Assembly (NCBI RefSeq): GCF_000235745.1
Contig: NZ_AGSX01000142.1
Span: forward strand, 1 to 35,830
DNA: 35,830 nt
Source: Stutzerimonas stutzeri SDM-LAC
GTDB lineage: Bacteria; Pseudomonadota; Gammaproteobacteria; Pseudomonadales; Pseudomonadaceae
Direction of reading: 5' to 3'
The translations under genes were made by a program, and so were the position numbers. The notes beneath the pieces are model-generated. The model was not told where the DNA came from. It was given only the letters and a program-made list of their open reading frames with translations, and did no database searches. Below, piece after piece: positions 1 through 8,851 of this stretch. Every line of letters begins with the position of its first letter. Positions within the stretch are counted from its first letter, which is position 1.

Positions 1-19
1 CGCCTTTGGATTCTGACCG

Positions 20-34
20 GAAGCCGGAGGCTTC
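20..34 (-). terminator. Possible hairpin downstream of rpoH
   Basis: A perfect 6-bp inverted repeat, GAAGCC / GGCTTC, with a 3-base loop lies just after the rpoH stop codon on the minus strand. No T-run follows on that strand, so it may only stabilise the mRNA 3' end and not be a true intrinsic terminator. Confidence 0.25.
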
Positions 35-39
35 AGCTA

Positions 40-894
40 TCAAGCCTGGATGGAACCCTTTAGCTTGTTCATCGCATTCTTTTCAAGCTGACGGATCCGC
101 TCAGCGGAAACCCCATACTTGGCAGCGAGATCATGCAGAGTCGCTTTGGTATCACTCAACCAACGTTGCTGAAGGATATCGCGGCTACGCTCATCCAGCG
201 TATCCAGCGCCTCGTGCAGATTCGAATTGGAGTTATCGCTCCAGTCGGCATCCTCGAGTTGCCGCGCCGGGTCGTAGCGATGATCTTCGAGATAGTGCGC
301 AGGCGATTGATAGGCGCTGTCGTCGTCAGCATCGGCTGACGGATCGAAGGCCATGTCATGCCCGGTGAGGCGGCTTTCCATCTCGCGGACTTCGCGAGCC
401 TCAACGCCGAGACTGTCGGCAACCCGCTCGACCTCGTCATTGTTCAGCCAGGCCAGACGCTTCTTCTGACTGCGCAGGTTAAAGAACAGCTTGCGTTGCG
501 CTTTTGTCGTGGCGACCTTGACGATGCGCCAGTTGCGCAGGATGAATTCGTGGATCTCGGCCTTGATCCAATGCACGGCAAAGGAAACCAGGCGCACGCC
601 CATTTCGGGGTTGAAGCGCTTGACCGCCTTCATCAGGCCGACATTGCCTTCCTGAATCAGGTCAGCCTGCGCCAGACCGTAGCCGGAATAGCTACGGGCG
701 ATATGGACAACGAAACGTAAGTGGGCCAGCACCATCTGACGGGCGGCCTCTAAGTCTTGCTGGTAGAACAAGCGACCAGCCAACTCGCGCTCCTGCTCGA
801 CCGTGAGCAGCGGAATGCTGTTGACCGTCTGCACATAGGCCTCGAGATTGCCTCCCGGGACCAGGGCTTGAACAGGTTGGAGATTAGATGTCAT
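40..894 (-). CDS. rpoH: RNA polymerase heat-shock sigma factor RpoH (sigma-32)
   Basis: RpoH directs RNA polymerase to heat-shock promoters for chaperones and proteases. The protein has 284 residues, the normal size. Region 2 includes the core-binding segment [14 protein letters not shown] and a region 2.3/2.4 stretch around [16 protein letters not shown]. It is followed by the RpoH box QRKLFFNLR, the signature that separates RpoH from other group 2/3 sigma factors. The C-terminal region 4 helix-turn-helix is seen at [19 protein letters not shown]. The start is the ATG at 894, preceded by a good GGAGG ribosome site. The gene follows ftsX on the same strand after a 107-base gap that carries its own promoter, which is the usual order in pseudomonads. 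It looks intact and ordinary. Confidence 0.98.
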   Translation of the reverse strand: MTSNLQPVQALVPGGNLEAYVQTVNSIPLLTVEQERELAGRLFYQQDLEAARQMVLAHLRFVVHIARSYSGYGLAQADLIQEGNVGLMKAVKRFNPEMGVRLVSFAVHWIKAEIHEFILRNWRIVKVATTKAQRKLFFNLRSQKKRLAWLNNDEVERVADSLGVEAREVREMESRLTGHDMAFDPSADADDDSAYQSPAHYLEDHRYDPARQLEDADWSDNSNSNLHEALDTLDERSRDILQQRWLSDTKATLHDLAAKYGVSAERIRQLEKNAMNKLKGSIQA

Positions 895-939
895 GCAGGT
901 CCTCCAAAAATGAAGCTGCAGCAGTTTAGCACTGCCGCA

Positions 940-968
940 TGAGACTTCAAGTCTGCGGAAAAGTTTCC
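940..968 (-). promoter_or_regulatory. AlgU/sigma-E-like promoter of rpoH
   Basis: On the minus strand the sequence reads GGAAACTT, then exactly 16 bases, then TCTCA, about 46 bases upstream of the rpoH start. The extracytoplasmic sigma factor AlgU (sigma-22) prefers GAACTT-N16-TCTGA, so this is a near match. In P. aeruginosa rpoH is known to have an AlgU-dependent promoter, which supports the reading. A sigma-70 promoter may also exist in the same gap but I could not define one. Confidence 0.45.
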
Positions 969-1001
969 TTACAGCTCGATAAAGCCATTAAAATCAAAGA
1001 G

Positions 1002-2012
1002 TTAGCGCGGAGCAAGTTCGCTCAGATGCCGTGCAACGGCTAGCCAGGCGCCGATGTAACCCAGCAGCACGGCACCGAGCACGAGCGAGACTCCATCATC
1101 GGCTGGTACGCCTGCCAGACCGAAATCGCTGCCGTACAAGCCCGCGAGCCCAACGACCGCCTCGTTCAGCCAGCCAAGCCCATACGCCAGCAGGACCCAG
1201 GCGATCAGACCAGCGCCCAACCCGTACAACGCGCCCATATAGAGGAAGGGGCGGCGGACGTAGCCGTCGGTTCCGCCAACCAGCTTGACCACCTCGATCT
1301 CGGTGCGGCGGTTTTCGATGTGCAGGCGGATGGTATTGCCGATCACCAGCAGCAGCGTGGCGATCAGCAACAGGCTAAGGCCGAAGACGAACCGGTCACC
1401 CAGCTTGAGGATGGCAGTCAGCCGTTCGACCCAGAGCAGGTCCAGCTGCGCCTGCTCGACGCCGGGCAGGTCCGCCAAGCGTTGGCGCAGCGCCTCAAGG
1501 TTGTCGCGATCAACTTCGTTGGGCGTCACCAGGATCACGCCGGGCAAGGGGTTCTCCGGCAGCTCACGCAGCGCCTCGCCGAGCCCCGACAGTTGTTGAA
1601 ACTCCTCCAGCGCTTGTTCGCGGCTGATCCAGCTGGCCTCGGACACGTCCGGCATCGCCAGAATCTGCTCGCGCAGCGCTTGACCCTGCGGAGCATCCAC
1701 GTCCAGCTGCATGAACAGCGAAATCTGTGCCGCGCGCTGCCAGGAGCCGCCGAGTCGCTCGACATTGTCCAACAAGAGCGCCAGGCCCATCGGCAAGCTC
1801 AATGCGACGGCCATGACCAGACAGGTGAAAAAACTACCAATCGGCTGCTTGATCAGCCTGCCGACACTGTCGACCACGCTGGCTCGGTGGCTTTCCACCC
1901 AGGCATGAAAAAGGGTCTTGAAGTCCGGCTCGTCGCTCTTCGGCTGCTCGGGCTTGTTGCGTACCCCACCCGCGCGCTCGGCGGGGTTCGGGTTCTGTTC
2001 GGGCGTGCTCAT
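1002..2012 (-). CDS. ftsX: Cell division protein FtsX
   Basis: FtsX is the integral membrane subunit of the FtsEX complex. At the division site this complex uses ATP hydrolysis by FtsE to activate the amidases that split septal peptidoglycan. The 336-residue protein has a hydrophilic N-terminal tail (about 1-55), a first membrane segment at about 60-82, a large periplasmic domain, and three more membrane segments at about 208-228, 255-280 and 305-325, the standard FtsX topology. The conserved cytoplasmic stretch RRTEIEVVKLVGGTDGYVRRPF follows the second membrane segment. The start codon overlaps the ftsE stop by 4 bases (ATGA), showing translational coupling within ftsYEX. Confidence 0.96.
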   Translation of the reverse strand: MSTPEQNPNPAERAGGVRNKPEQPKSDEPDFKTLFHAWVESHRASVVDSVGRLIKQPIGSFFTCLVMAVALSLPMGLALLLDNVERLGGSWQRAAQISLFMQLDVDAPQGQALREQILAMPDVSEASWISREQALEEFQQLSGLGEALRELPENPLPGVILVTPNEVDRDNLEALRQRLADLPGVEQAQLDLLWVERLTAILKLGDRFVFGLSLLLIATLLLVIGNTIRLHIENRRTEIEVVKLVGGTDGYVRRPFLYMGALYGLGAGLIAWVLLAYGLGWLNEAVVGLAGLYGSDFGLAGVPADDGVSLVLGAVLLGYIGAWLAVARHLSELAPR

Positions 2013-2680
2013 CGAGTGGCCTCCCCATCGCCAATCAATCGACCACGCTGCAGCGTGAGCATGCGATGACGCATACGAGCGATCAGCGCCAGGTCGTGAC
2101 TGGCGATCAATACAGTGGTGCCGAGGCGGTTGATGTCTTCGAATACGCCCATGATTTCGGCTGCCAAACGCGGGTCGAGGTTGCCGGTCGGTTCGTCGGC
2201 CAGCAGCAATGCCGGGCGATGCACCACGGCGCGGGCAATGCCGACCCGCTGTTGCTGACCGGTGGAGAGGTCGGAGGGGTATTGCAGCGCCTTGTCCTTC
2301 AGACTGACGCGCTCCAGCGCAGTCATCACGCGTTGGCCGATTTCGCGCTTGTTCAACCCGAGGATCTGCAGCGGCAACGCGACGTTGTCGAACACGGTGC
2401 GATCAAACAAGAGCTGGTGGTTCTGAAACACCACGCCGATCTGCCGACGAAGAAAGGGAATCTGCGCGTTGCTGATTCGCGACAGGTCCTGACCGGCCAG
2501 CAGCAGTTTGCCACTGCTAGGCCGCTCCATCGCCAGCAGCAGACGCAACAAGGTGCTCTTGCCGGCGCCGGAGTGACCGGTGACGAAGAGGAACTCACCG
2601 CGTTGCACATGAAAGGAAAGCTCATGCAATCCGACGTGGCCGTTGGGATAGCGCTTGCCGACCTGTTCGAAACGAATCAT
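2009..2680 (-). CDS. ftsE: Cell division ATP-binding protein FtsE
   Basis: FtsE is the ABC-type ATPase partner of FtsX. The 223-residue protein has a Walker A motif GHSGAGKST near residue 36, an ABC signature LSTGQQQRVGIARA (Thr in place of the usual second Gly-type position), and a Walker B motif LLLADEPTGNLD followed by the H-loop in IASHD. These are all the elements needed for ATP hydrolysis. It begins with ATGATTCG and overlaps the ftsY stop by 4 bases, so ftsY-ftsE-ftsX form one translationally coupled operon. Confidence 0.97.
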   Translation of the reverse strand: MIRFEQVGKRYPNGHVGLHELSFHVQRGEFLFVTGHSGAGKSTLLRLLLAMERPSSGKLLLAGQDLSRISNAQIPFLRRQIGVVFQNHQLLFDRTVFDNVALPLQILGLNKREIGQRVMTALERVSLKDKALQYPSDLSTGQQQRVGIARAVVHRPALLLADEPTGNLDPRLAAEIMGVFEDINRLGTTVLIASHDLALIARMRHRMLTLQRGRLIGDGEATR

Positions 2681-4020
2681 GACGAGGCTCCGCCCGTCCC
2701 CTTCTCGGCAAACAGGGCATTGACGAAGGCGTCCGCCTCGAAGGTGCGCAGGTCATCGATGCCCTCGCCGACGCCGATGTAGCGGATCGGCGTGCCGAAC
2801 TGCTTGGCGAGGGCAAAGATCACACCACCTTTGGCGGTGCCATCGAGCTTGGTCAGCGCAAGGCCCGTCAGTTCGACCGACTGATTGAATTGTTTGGTCT
2901 GGTTGATCGCGTTCTGACCGGTGCCAGCATCGAGCACCAGCAGCACTTCGTGCGGCGCGGTGTCGTCGAGCTTGCCCATCACCCGACGGACCTTTTTAAG
3001 CTCCTCCATCAGGTTGTCCTTGGTATGCAGACGGCCTGCCGTATCGGCGATCAGCACATCGACGCCACGGGCCTTGGCCGCTTGCACCGCATCGAAGATC
3101 ACCGACGCGGAATCGGCGCCCGTGTGCTGAGCGATCACCGCGATGCTGTTGCGCTCGCCCCAGACCTGTAGCTGCTCGACAGCGGCCGCGCGGAAGGTGT
3201 CACCAGCAGCCAGCATGACTTTCTTACCTTCCAGCTGCAGCTTCTTCGCCAGTTTGCCGATGGTGGTGGTCTTGCCGACACCATTGACGCCGACCACCAG
3301 AATCACGAACGGCTGTTTGCTGCTGTCTATCACCAACGGCTGCTCGACAGGCTTGAGCAGGCTGGCCAGCTCTTCCTGCAGTGCCTTGTACAGCGCGCCG
3401 CTGTCGGCCAACTCCTTGCGCGAGACTCGGCGCGCCAGGTTCTGCATGATCGCCGTAGTGGCCTCAACGCCAACGTCGGCTGTCAGCAGGCGGGTTTCCA
3501 GCTCGTCGAGCAGGTCATCATCGATGGCTTTCTTGCCGAGGAACAGGCTGGCCATGCCTTCGCCGATGCTGGCGCTGGTCTTCGACAAGCCTTGCTTGAG
3601 CCGGGCGAAGAAGCCCAGTTTGGTCGGGGCCTCCTGCACGACAGGTGCAGGAGCAGGCTCGACGGCAATCTCGGCCAACACTGGCGATTCGGGCACTTCT
3701 TCAGGCTGAACAAGCTCCGGGGTAGGCTCGGGCTCTGCCTCGGGCTCAAGCTGCAGTTCAGCGGTCGGCTTGATCTGCGGTTCCTCGTCGGGCTGATCCG
3801 GGGCAGGCTCCGGCTCCGCAAGGGGAGATTCTTCGACCTTTTCTGCCTCATCGGGCAATGCGCTGTCCGGCGCGTCGGCGAACGGCTGGCTGTCTTCCAG
3901 AGGCTCGGCAGGCGGCGGCTCGGCCGCGGGTGACTGTGGCTTCTTGCGAAACCAGCCAAACAAGCCTTTCTTTTCGCCAGCCTCGGCCGGCGCCTTCTTA
4001 TCGTCGTTGGAACCAAACAT
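2677..4020 (-). CDS. ftsY: Signal recognition particle receptor FtsY
   Basis: FtsY is the membrane-associated GTPase that receives ribosome-SRP complexes and passes them to the Sec translocon. The start is placed at the ATG at 4020, giving 447 residues beginning [11 protein letters not shown]; a longer frame to 4098 has no homology-like content. Residues about 20-150 form the acidic, Pro/Glu-rich A domain typical of Gram-negative FtsY. The NG domain follows, with the G1 P-loop [15 protein letters not shown], the DTAGRLHT G3 motif, TKLDG as G4, and a C-terminal closing segment [13 protein letters not shown]. It is the first gene of the ftsYEX operon. Confidence 0.97.
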   Translation of the reverse strand: MFGSNDDKKAPAEAGEKKGLFGWFRKKPQSPAAEPPPAEPLEDSQPFADAPDSALPDEAEKVEESPLAEPEPAPDQPDEEPQIKPTAELQLEPEAEPEPTPELVQPEEVPESPVLAEIAVEPAPAPVVQEAPTKLGFFARLKQGLSKTSASIGEGMASLFLGKKAIDDDLLDELETRLLTADVGVEATTAIMQNLARRVSRKELADSGALYKALQEELASLLKPVEQPLVIDSSKQPFVILVVGVNGVGKTTTIGKLAKKLQLEGKKVMLAAGDTFRAAAVEQLQVWGERNSIAVIAQHTGADSASVIFDAVQAAKARGVDVLIADTAGRLHTKDNLMEELKKVRRVMGKLDDTAPHEVLLVLDAGTGQNAINQTKQFNQSVELTGLALTKLDGTAKGGVIFALAKQFGTPIRYIGVGEGIDDLRTFEADAFVNALFAEKGTGGASS

Positions 4021-4160
4021 GGAGAAGATTTTCTCAAGAGGGCGATACGCCAGCGCAAATGCCACTAGCCAGACGGGCGCTATCCTAGCATTGAGCATCG
4101 GCCTGCGCTAAGCGTGGCCATCCGCCTGACTGCTACCCGGCAACGCAATTTCTTATGCCT

Positions 4161-4208
4161 TTGCCCTGACACAAGGGCACCAGTACCATGGCCCGCTTGC
4201 CCTTGTCA
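4161..4208 (+). other. Overlapping inverted repeats in the leader of the M16 peptidase gene
   Basis: TGCCCT occurs at 4162-4167 and 4198-4203, with its complement AGGGCA between them at 4174-4179. The middle element can therefore pair with either flanking copy. The larger pairing extends to TGAC..AAGGGCA against TGCCCTTGTCA with a two-base bulge. The region is non-coding, in the 237-base gap between the divergent ftsY and M16 genes. It could be a leader structure or an operator. No function is proven. Confidence 0.3.
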
Positions 4209-4257
4209 GCCAGCACTATCGCAGGCGGGATCGATCATTGAACGAGTCTTTTCTCCT

Positions 4258-5610
4258 ATGCCTTTGATGCTACGCCGCGCCACAGCCTTGCTACTCGGCG
4301 CCCTCTACCTACCGCTGATCCTGGCCGCCGAAGCCCAACCTACCCATGAATTCTTTCTGGATAACGGCCTGAAGGTAATCGTGCGCGAAGATCACCGTGC
4401 GCCGATCGTGGTTTCCCAGCTCTGGTACAAGGTCGGGTCCAGCTATGAGTCGCCCGGCCAGACAGGCCTGTCCCACGCGCTCGAGCACATGATGTTCAAG
4501 GGCAGCCGCAAGCTTGGCCCCGGCGAGGCTTCACGCATCCTTCGCGAACTGGGCGCCGAGGAGAATGCGTTCACCAGCGACGATTACACGGCGTATTACC
4601 AGGTCCTGGCGCGCGATCGACTGGCCGTGGCCTTCGAGCTGGAAGCCGATCGCCTGGCGAGCCTGAAGCTGCCGCCAGAGGAATTCGAGCGGGAAATCGA
4701 AGTGATCATGGAAGAGCGCCGCCTACGCACCGACGACAAGCCCAGCGCGCTGGCTTTCGAACGCTTCAAGGCCATGGCCTACCCCGCCAGCGGCTACCAC
4801 ATCCCAACCATTGGCTGGATGGCCGATCTCAAGCGGATGACCATCGAGGAGCTGCGCACCTGGTACGAGCGCTGGTACGCACCCAACAACGCAACCCTGG
4901 TGGTGGTCGGTGACGTCACGCTGGACGAAGTGCGGACCTTGGCCGAGCGCTACTTCGGGCCGATCGAGAAGGAGGAGCTGCCTGTCGCCAAGCGACCTCT
5001 GGAGTTGGACGAGCCCGGCGAGCGCCGGTTGCGCCTGCATGTGCAGACTCAGGTACCCAGCCTGATCATGGCCTTCAATACACCGAGCCTGGCCACCAGC
5101 GACGACCCGAGTCAGATTCATGCACTGCGACTGATCAGCGCGCTGCTCGACGGCGGCTACAGCGCACGTCTGTCCCAGCAGCTCGAACGCGGCGAGGAAC
5201 TGGTGACCAGCGCCTCGGCCTGGTACAACGCCTACGCCCGCGGCGACACGCTGTTCGTTCTGAGCGCTGCGCCAAACATACAGAAAGGCCGAACGCTGGA
5301 AGAGGTCGAGGCCGGCCTCTGGAAACAGCTAGAACAGCTCAAGCAGAGCGCGCCGTCGGCTGAGGAGCTGGAGCGGGTCCGCGCCCAGGTCATCGCCGGG
5401 CTGGTCTACGAGCGCGACTCCATCACCCAGCAAGCCACCACCATCGGCCAGCTCGAAACCGTCGGGCTCTCCTGGCGGCTGATGGACGAGGAGCTCAGCG
5501 CCCTGGAAGCCGTTACCCCAGAAGAGATTCAGCAAGCCGCTCGCACCTATTTCACCCGCTCGCGCCTGAGCGTTGCCCATGTACTACCCGAGGAGTCCAG
5601 CAATGAGTGA
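4258..5610 (+). CDS. M16 family zinc metallopeptidase (catalytic subunit)
   Basis: A pitrilysin/processing-peptidase family protein, predicted to degrade or process peptides in the periplasm. The start is placed at the ATG at 4258 because it opens a clear signal peptide (MPLMLRRATALLLGAL..LAAEA); the upstream in-frame extension to 4114 is not protein-like. The 450-residue product has the inverted zinc motif HALEH at residues 73-77 and a downstream Glu pair near 152-153 in EVIMEERR, as expected for the third zinc ligand. The second M16 half, ending near AARTYFTRSRLSV, completes the fold. It overlaps the next M16 gene by 8 bases, so the two are probably made together and work as a heterodimer, as in two-subunit M16 peptidases. 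Confidence 0.9.
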   Translation: MPLMLRRATALLLGALYLPLILAAEAQPTHEFFLDNGLKVIVREDHRAPIVVSQLWYKVGSSYESPGQTGLSHALEHMMFKGSRKLGPGEASRILRELGAEENAFTSDDYTAYYQVLARDRLAVAFELEADRLASLKLPPEEFEREIEVIMEERRLRTDDKPSALAFERFKAMAYPASGYHIPTIGWMADLKRMTIEELRTWYERWYAPNNATLVVVGDVTLDEVRTLAERYFGPIEKEELPVAKRPLELDEPGERRLRLHVQTQVPSLIMAFNTPSLATSDDPSQIHALRLISALLDGGYSARLSQQLERGEELVTSASAWYNAYARGDTLFVLSAAPNIQKGRTLEEVEAGLWKQLEQLKQSAPSAEELERVRAQVIAGLVYERDSITQQATTIGQLETVGLSWRLMDEELSALEAVTPEEIQQAARTYFTRSRLSVAHVLPEESSNE

Positions 5611-7153
5611 TCGCCACCTGTTGCGTCGCGGCCTGCTCGGCCTGACGCTGGCGTCTTGCCTCGGCCTGGCCGCCTGCAACGAAGAAGCCGGCGATGCCGT
5701 CGCAACCATTCCGGTGCCGACCGAAGAAACCGTCGCCACGCCGGCCGAGTCCGGACAGGCCATCGCCATTGAGGCCAAAGAGGCCGAAGCCACCAGCACC
5801 CAGCTCGAATCACTGGCCGAGCTCGGCGACAAGCCGCTGGCCCGTCGTGAACTCGACATTCAGAGCTGGCAGACCGACGGCGGCGCCAAGGTGCTGTTCG
5901 TCGAGGCGCACCAGTTGCCCATGTTCGACCTGCGCCTGACCTTTGCCGCAGGTAGCAGCCAGGATGACGGCGTGCCCGGCCTGGCCATGCTGACCAACGC
6001 CATGCTCAATGAAGGCGTCGAAGGCAAGGATGTCACCGCGATCGCCGAAGGCTTCGAAGGCCTGGGCGCAGAGTTCGGCAACGGGTCCTATCGCGACATG
6101 GCGGTCGCCAGCCTGCGCAGTCTGAGCGATACGGACAAACGCGAGCAGGCACTGCAGCTGTTCAGCCAGGTCGTCGGCCAGCCGAGCTTTCCCGAAGACT
6201 CGCTGCAACGGATCAAGAATCAGGTTCTCGCCGGCTTCGAATTCCAGAAACAGAACCCCGGCAAGCTGGCCAGCCTCGAACTCTTCGAGCAGCTGTATGG
6301 CGATCACCCCTATGCTCACTCCAGCGAAGGCACGCCCGAGTCGATCCCGGGCATCAGCGTCGAGGAACTGCGCGCGTTCCACCAAAAGGGCTACACCGCA
6401 GGCAACGCGGTGATCGCGCTGGTTGGCGACCTTAGCCGCGCGGAGGCCGAAGCCATCGCCGCGCAAGTCTCAGCGGCGCTGCCGCAAGGCCCTGCACTGC
6501 CGCCTCCGCCACCACCCAGCGAGCCAACAGCCGGCACTGAGCACATCGAATTCCCGTCCAACCAAACTCACCTGATGCTGGCGCAACTCGGCATCCCACG
6601 CGGCCATCCGGATTACGCCGCGCTGTATCTGGGTAACCAGATTCTCGGCGGCGGCGGCTTCGGTACACGTTTGATGGAGGAGGTGCGCGAAAAACGCGGT
6701 CTGACCTACGGCGTCTATTCGGGCTTCAGTCCGATGCAGGTGGCCGGCCCCTTCATGATCAACCTGCAAACCCGAGCCGAGCTGGCTGAAGGCACGCTTG
6801 AGCTGGTTCAAGGGCTGGTTGCCGACTATCTGAAAAACGGCCCGACCGACGCCGAGCTGGAGCGCAGCAAGCGCGAAGTTGCCGGCAGCTTTCCGCTGTC
6901 GACGGCCAGTAACAGTGACATCGTCGGGCAGCTGGGCAGCATCGGTTTCTATGACCTGCCACGGACCTACCTCGAGGACTTCATGCAACAGGTCCAGGCG
7001 CTGTCGGTCGAAGACGTCAAGGCCGCGATGAACGAGCATCTCGGCCCGGACGACTTCGTGATCGTCACGGCGGGTCCGCAGGTCGAGCAGAAGCCACTGC
7101 CGCCGCCAAGTGCGAAGCCCCTCGAACAACCCAGCAGTATTCCGGAGCATTGA
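5603..7153 (+). CDS. M16 family non-catalytic partner, predicted lipoprotein
   Basis: The 516-residue protein starts at the ATG at 5603, inside the end of the preceding gene. It has a signal peptide ending in a lipobox LAAC with Cys25, so it is predicted to be lipid-anchored. The M16 fold is recognisable, including the glycine-rich loop NQILGGGGFGTRLMEEVREKRG in the C-terminal half. Where the HxxEH motif should be, the sequence reads LAMLTNAMLNEG, so the zinc ligands are missing. This fits the inactive, substrate-binding subunit of a two-subunit M16 peptidase whose active half is the upstream gene. A proline-rich linker (about residues 300-312) joins the two halves. The stop codon overlaps the rsmD start by one base. 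Confidence 0.88.
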   Translation: MSDRHLLRRGLLGLTLASCLGLAACNEEAGDAVATIPVPTEETVATPAESGQAIAIEAKEAEATSTQLESLAELGDKPLARRELDIQSWQTDGGAKVLFVEAHQLPMFDLRLTFAAGSSQDDGVPGLAMLTNAMLNEGVEGKDVTAIAEGFEGLGAEFGNGSYRDMAVASLRSLSDTDKREQALQLFSQVVGQPSFPEDSLQRIKNQVLAGFEFQKQNPGKLASLELFEQLYGDHPYAHSSEGTPESIPGISVEELRAFHQKGYTAGNAVIALVGDLSRAEAEAIAAQVSAALPQGPALPPPPPPSEPTAGTEHIEFPSNQTHLMLAQLGIPRGHPDYAALYLGNQILGGGGFGTRLMEEVREKRGLTYGVYSGFSPMQVAGPFMINLQTRAELAEGTLELVQGLVADYLKNGPTDAELERSKREVAGSFPLSTASNSDIVGQLGSIGFYDLPRTYLEDFMQQVQALSVEDVKAAMNEHLGPDDFVIVTAGPQVEQKPLPPPSAKPLEQPSSIPEH

Positions 7154-7752
7154 TGGCCAATCCACCCATCCGCCCCTCCGCCCATGGGGGCCAGGGCCAG
7201 CTGCGCATCATCGGCGGCGAATGGCGCAGCCGACGCTTCGGTTTTCCCGAGGCCGATGGCCTGCGACCGACGCCCGATCGTGTTCGCGAGACGCTGTTCA
7301 ACTGGCTCGCGCCGTACCTCTCCGGTGCACGGGTACTCGATCCTTTTACCGGGAGCGGCGCACTGTACCTTGAAGCCCTCTCGCGCGGTGCCAGCATGGC
7401 CCTCGCGCTGGATGTGAATGCCAATGCCATCGCTAACCTGCGCAAGCACCTGGATACGCTCAAGTGCGGCCAGGGCCAGCTGCTGCAAAGCGACGCCTTG
7501 CGTTATCTCGAAACCCAGAGCCCGACGCCGTTCGACCTGGTATTTCTCGATCCACCGTTCAACAAGAACCTGCTGCAGCCCGCCTGCGAGCTGCTCGAAA
7601 AACGGGGCTGGCTGGCCAAGCACGCGTGGGTTTATACCGAGAGCGAAGCTGCTCCCTCCAGCCTTGGCCTGCCCGGCAACTGGCGCCTACACCGCGAGAA
7701 ACAGGCCGGTAAGGTGAACTACGCGCTGTGGGAGCGCAGCGGCGAAGCGTAA
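7153..7752 (+). CDS. rsmD: 16S rRNA (guanine-966-N2)-methyltransferase RsmD
   Basis: RsmD methylates N2 of G966 of 16S rRNA in assembled small subunits, using S-adenosylmethionine. The 199-residue protein has the SAM-binding motif I DPFTGSGALYLEALSRGA, the catalytic motif IV FLDPPF, and the N-terminal RIIGGEWRSRRF and RPTPDRVRETLFNWL segments typical of the family. The ATG at 7153 is chosen because it overlaps the upstream TGA (TGATG); a TTG just before it is in frame but less likely. The overlap suggests co-translation with the M16 pair, an arrangement I recall from other pseudomonads. Confidence 0.95.
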   Translation: MANPPIRPSAHGGQGQLRIIGGEWRSRRFGFPEADGLRPTPDRVRETLFNWLAPYLSGARVLDPFTGSGALYLEALSRGASMALALDVNANAIANLRKHLDTLKCGQGQLLQSDALRYLETQSPTPFDLVFLDPPFNKNLLQPACELLEKRGWLAKHAWVYTESEAAPSSLGLPGNWRLHREKQAGKVNYALWERSGEA

Positions 7753-7828
7753 CTGTCCGGACGGTACCGTGGCTGGCTGGGCCTCAACTAGTCAGCACGG
7801 ATCGCAGCGCCATCGAACCCGAGTAACC

Positions 7829-8845
7829 ATGTCCGCCACCGTTCCTGATCTCAGCGCCGCCCCAGAAATAGATCACCCTTTCACGCCCGCCTGGTGGCTG
7901 CCTGGGGGCCACCTGCAGACACTGTGGAACCCGCTCTGCCGCCGGGCACCTCTACTTCAGCGCCGCCGAGAGCGGCTGTGGCTCGCAGACGGCGATTTCA
8001 TCGACCTCGATTGGCACGGGCCACAGGATCCCGAGGCACCGCTCGTGCTGATATTGCATGGGCTGACTGGCTCATCGAACTCACTCTATGTGCTCGGATT
8101 GCAGCAGACGTTGGCAGGTCGGAACTGGGCAAGTGTCGCGATCAACTGGCGAGGCTGTTCTGGTGAGCCGAACCTGCTCCCACGCGCCTATCATTCCGGC
8201 GCCAGCGATGACCTGACTGAAGTGACCATTCACCTGCAAGCCGCGCGACCACTGGCGCCGCTCCATGCCGTAGGTTATTCGCTCGGGGGCAACGTGTTGC
8301 TCAAATACCTCGGCGAAACCGGCCAGGCGACACCGCTGCAAAAGGCCGTGGCGGTTTCCGTACCCTTTCGCCTGGACCAGTGCGCCGACCGTATCGGCCT
8401 CGGTTTTTCGCGGATATACCAAGCGCACTTTATGCGCGAGATGGTGGCCTACGTAAAGGACAAGCAGCAGCTCTTTGCGAGCAAGGGAGATGACGAGCAT
8501 CTTTCGGCACTCCAGCGGCTGGGCTCGCTGAAAGGCATGCGCACCTTCTGGGATTTCGACGGCCGCTTCACCGCACCACTGCACGGTTATGCCGATGCAA
8601 CCGATTACTACCGCCGCGCCTCGAGCCGCTACTTCCTGCCCGACATCCGCATCCCGACGCTGCTGATCCAGGCCGAGGACGATCCCTTCGTCTTCCGCCA
8701 CAGCGTGCCCGAACCCGATGAGCTTTCAGCCACCACCACCCTGGAGCTGCACAGAACGGGTGGTCACGTCGGATTCGTCGAAGGCTCGCCGACCAAACCA
8801 AGCTATTACCTGGAGCGGCGAATACCGGAGTGGCTGGGAGCTTGA
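7829..8845 (+). CDS. YheT-like alpha/beta hydrolase
   Basis: A 338-residue alpha/beta hydrolase of the YheT/COG0429 type, of unknown natural substrate. The start at ATG 7829 gives an N-terminus with the family's opening element (PAWWLPGGHLQTLWNPL). The oxyanion segment HGLTGSSNS and the nucleophile elbow GYSLGGN (Ser in GxSxG) are clear, with a later Asp in AEDDPF and a His in GGHVGF completing a Ser-Asp-His triad. No signal peptide is seen. It ends 6 bases before the convergent end of the exopolysaccharide operon. In P. aeruginosa, as I recall, the homologue lies next to the laoR homologue; here the 5.8-kb operon separates them. Confidence 0.88.
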   Translation: MSATVPDLSAAPEIDHPFTPAWWLPGGHLQTLWNPLCRRAPLLQRRRERLWLADGDFIDLDWHGPQDPEAPLVLILHGLTGSSNSLYVLGLQQTLAGRNWASVAINWRGCSGEPNLLPRAYHSGASDDLTEVTIHLQAARPLAPLHAVGYSLGGNVLLKYLGETGQATPLQKAVAVSVPFRLDQCADRIGLGFSRIYQAHFMREMVAYVKDKQQLFASKGDDEHLSALQRLGSLKGMRTFWDFDGRFTAPLHGYADATDYYRRASSRYFLPDIRIPTLLIQAEDDPFVFRHSVPEPDELSATTTLELHRTGGHVGFVEGSPTKPSYYLERRIPEWLGA

Positions 8846-8851
8846 CGCCAG

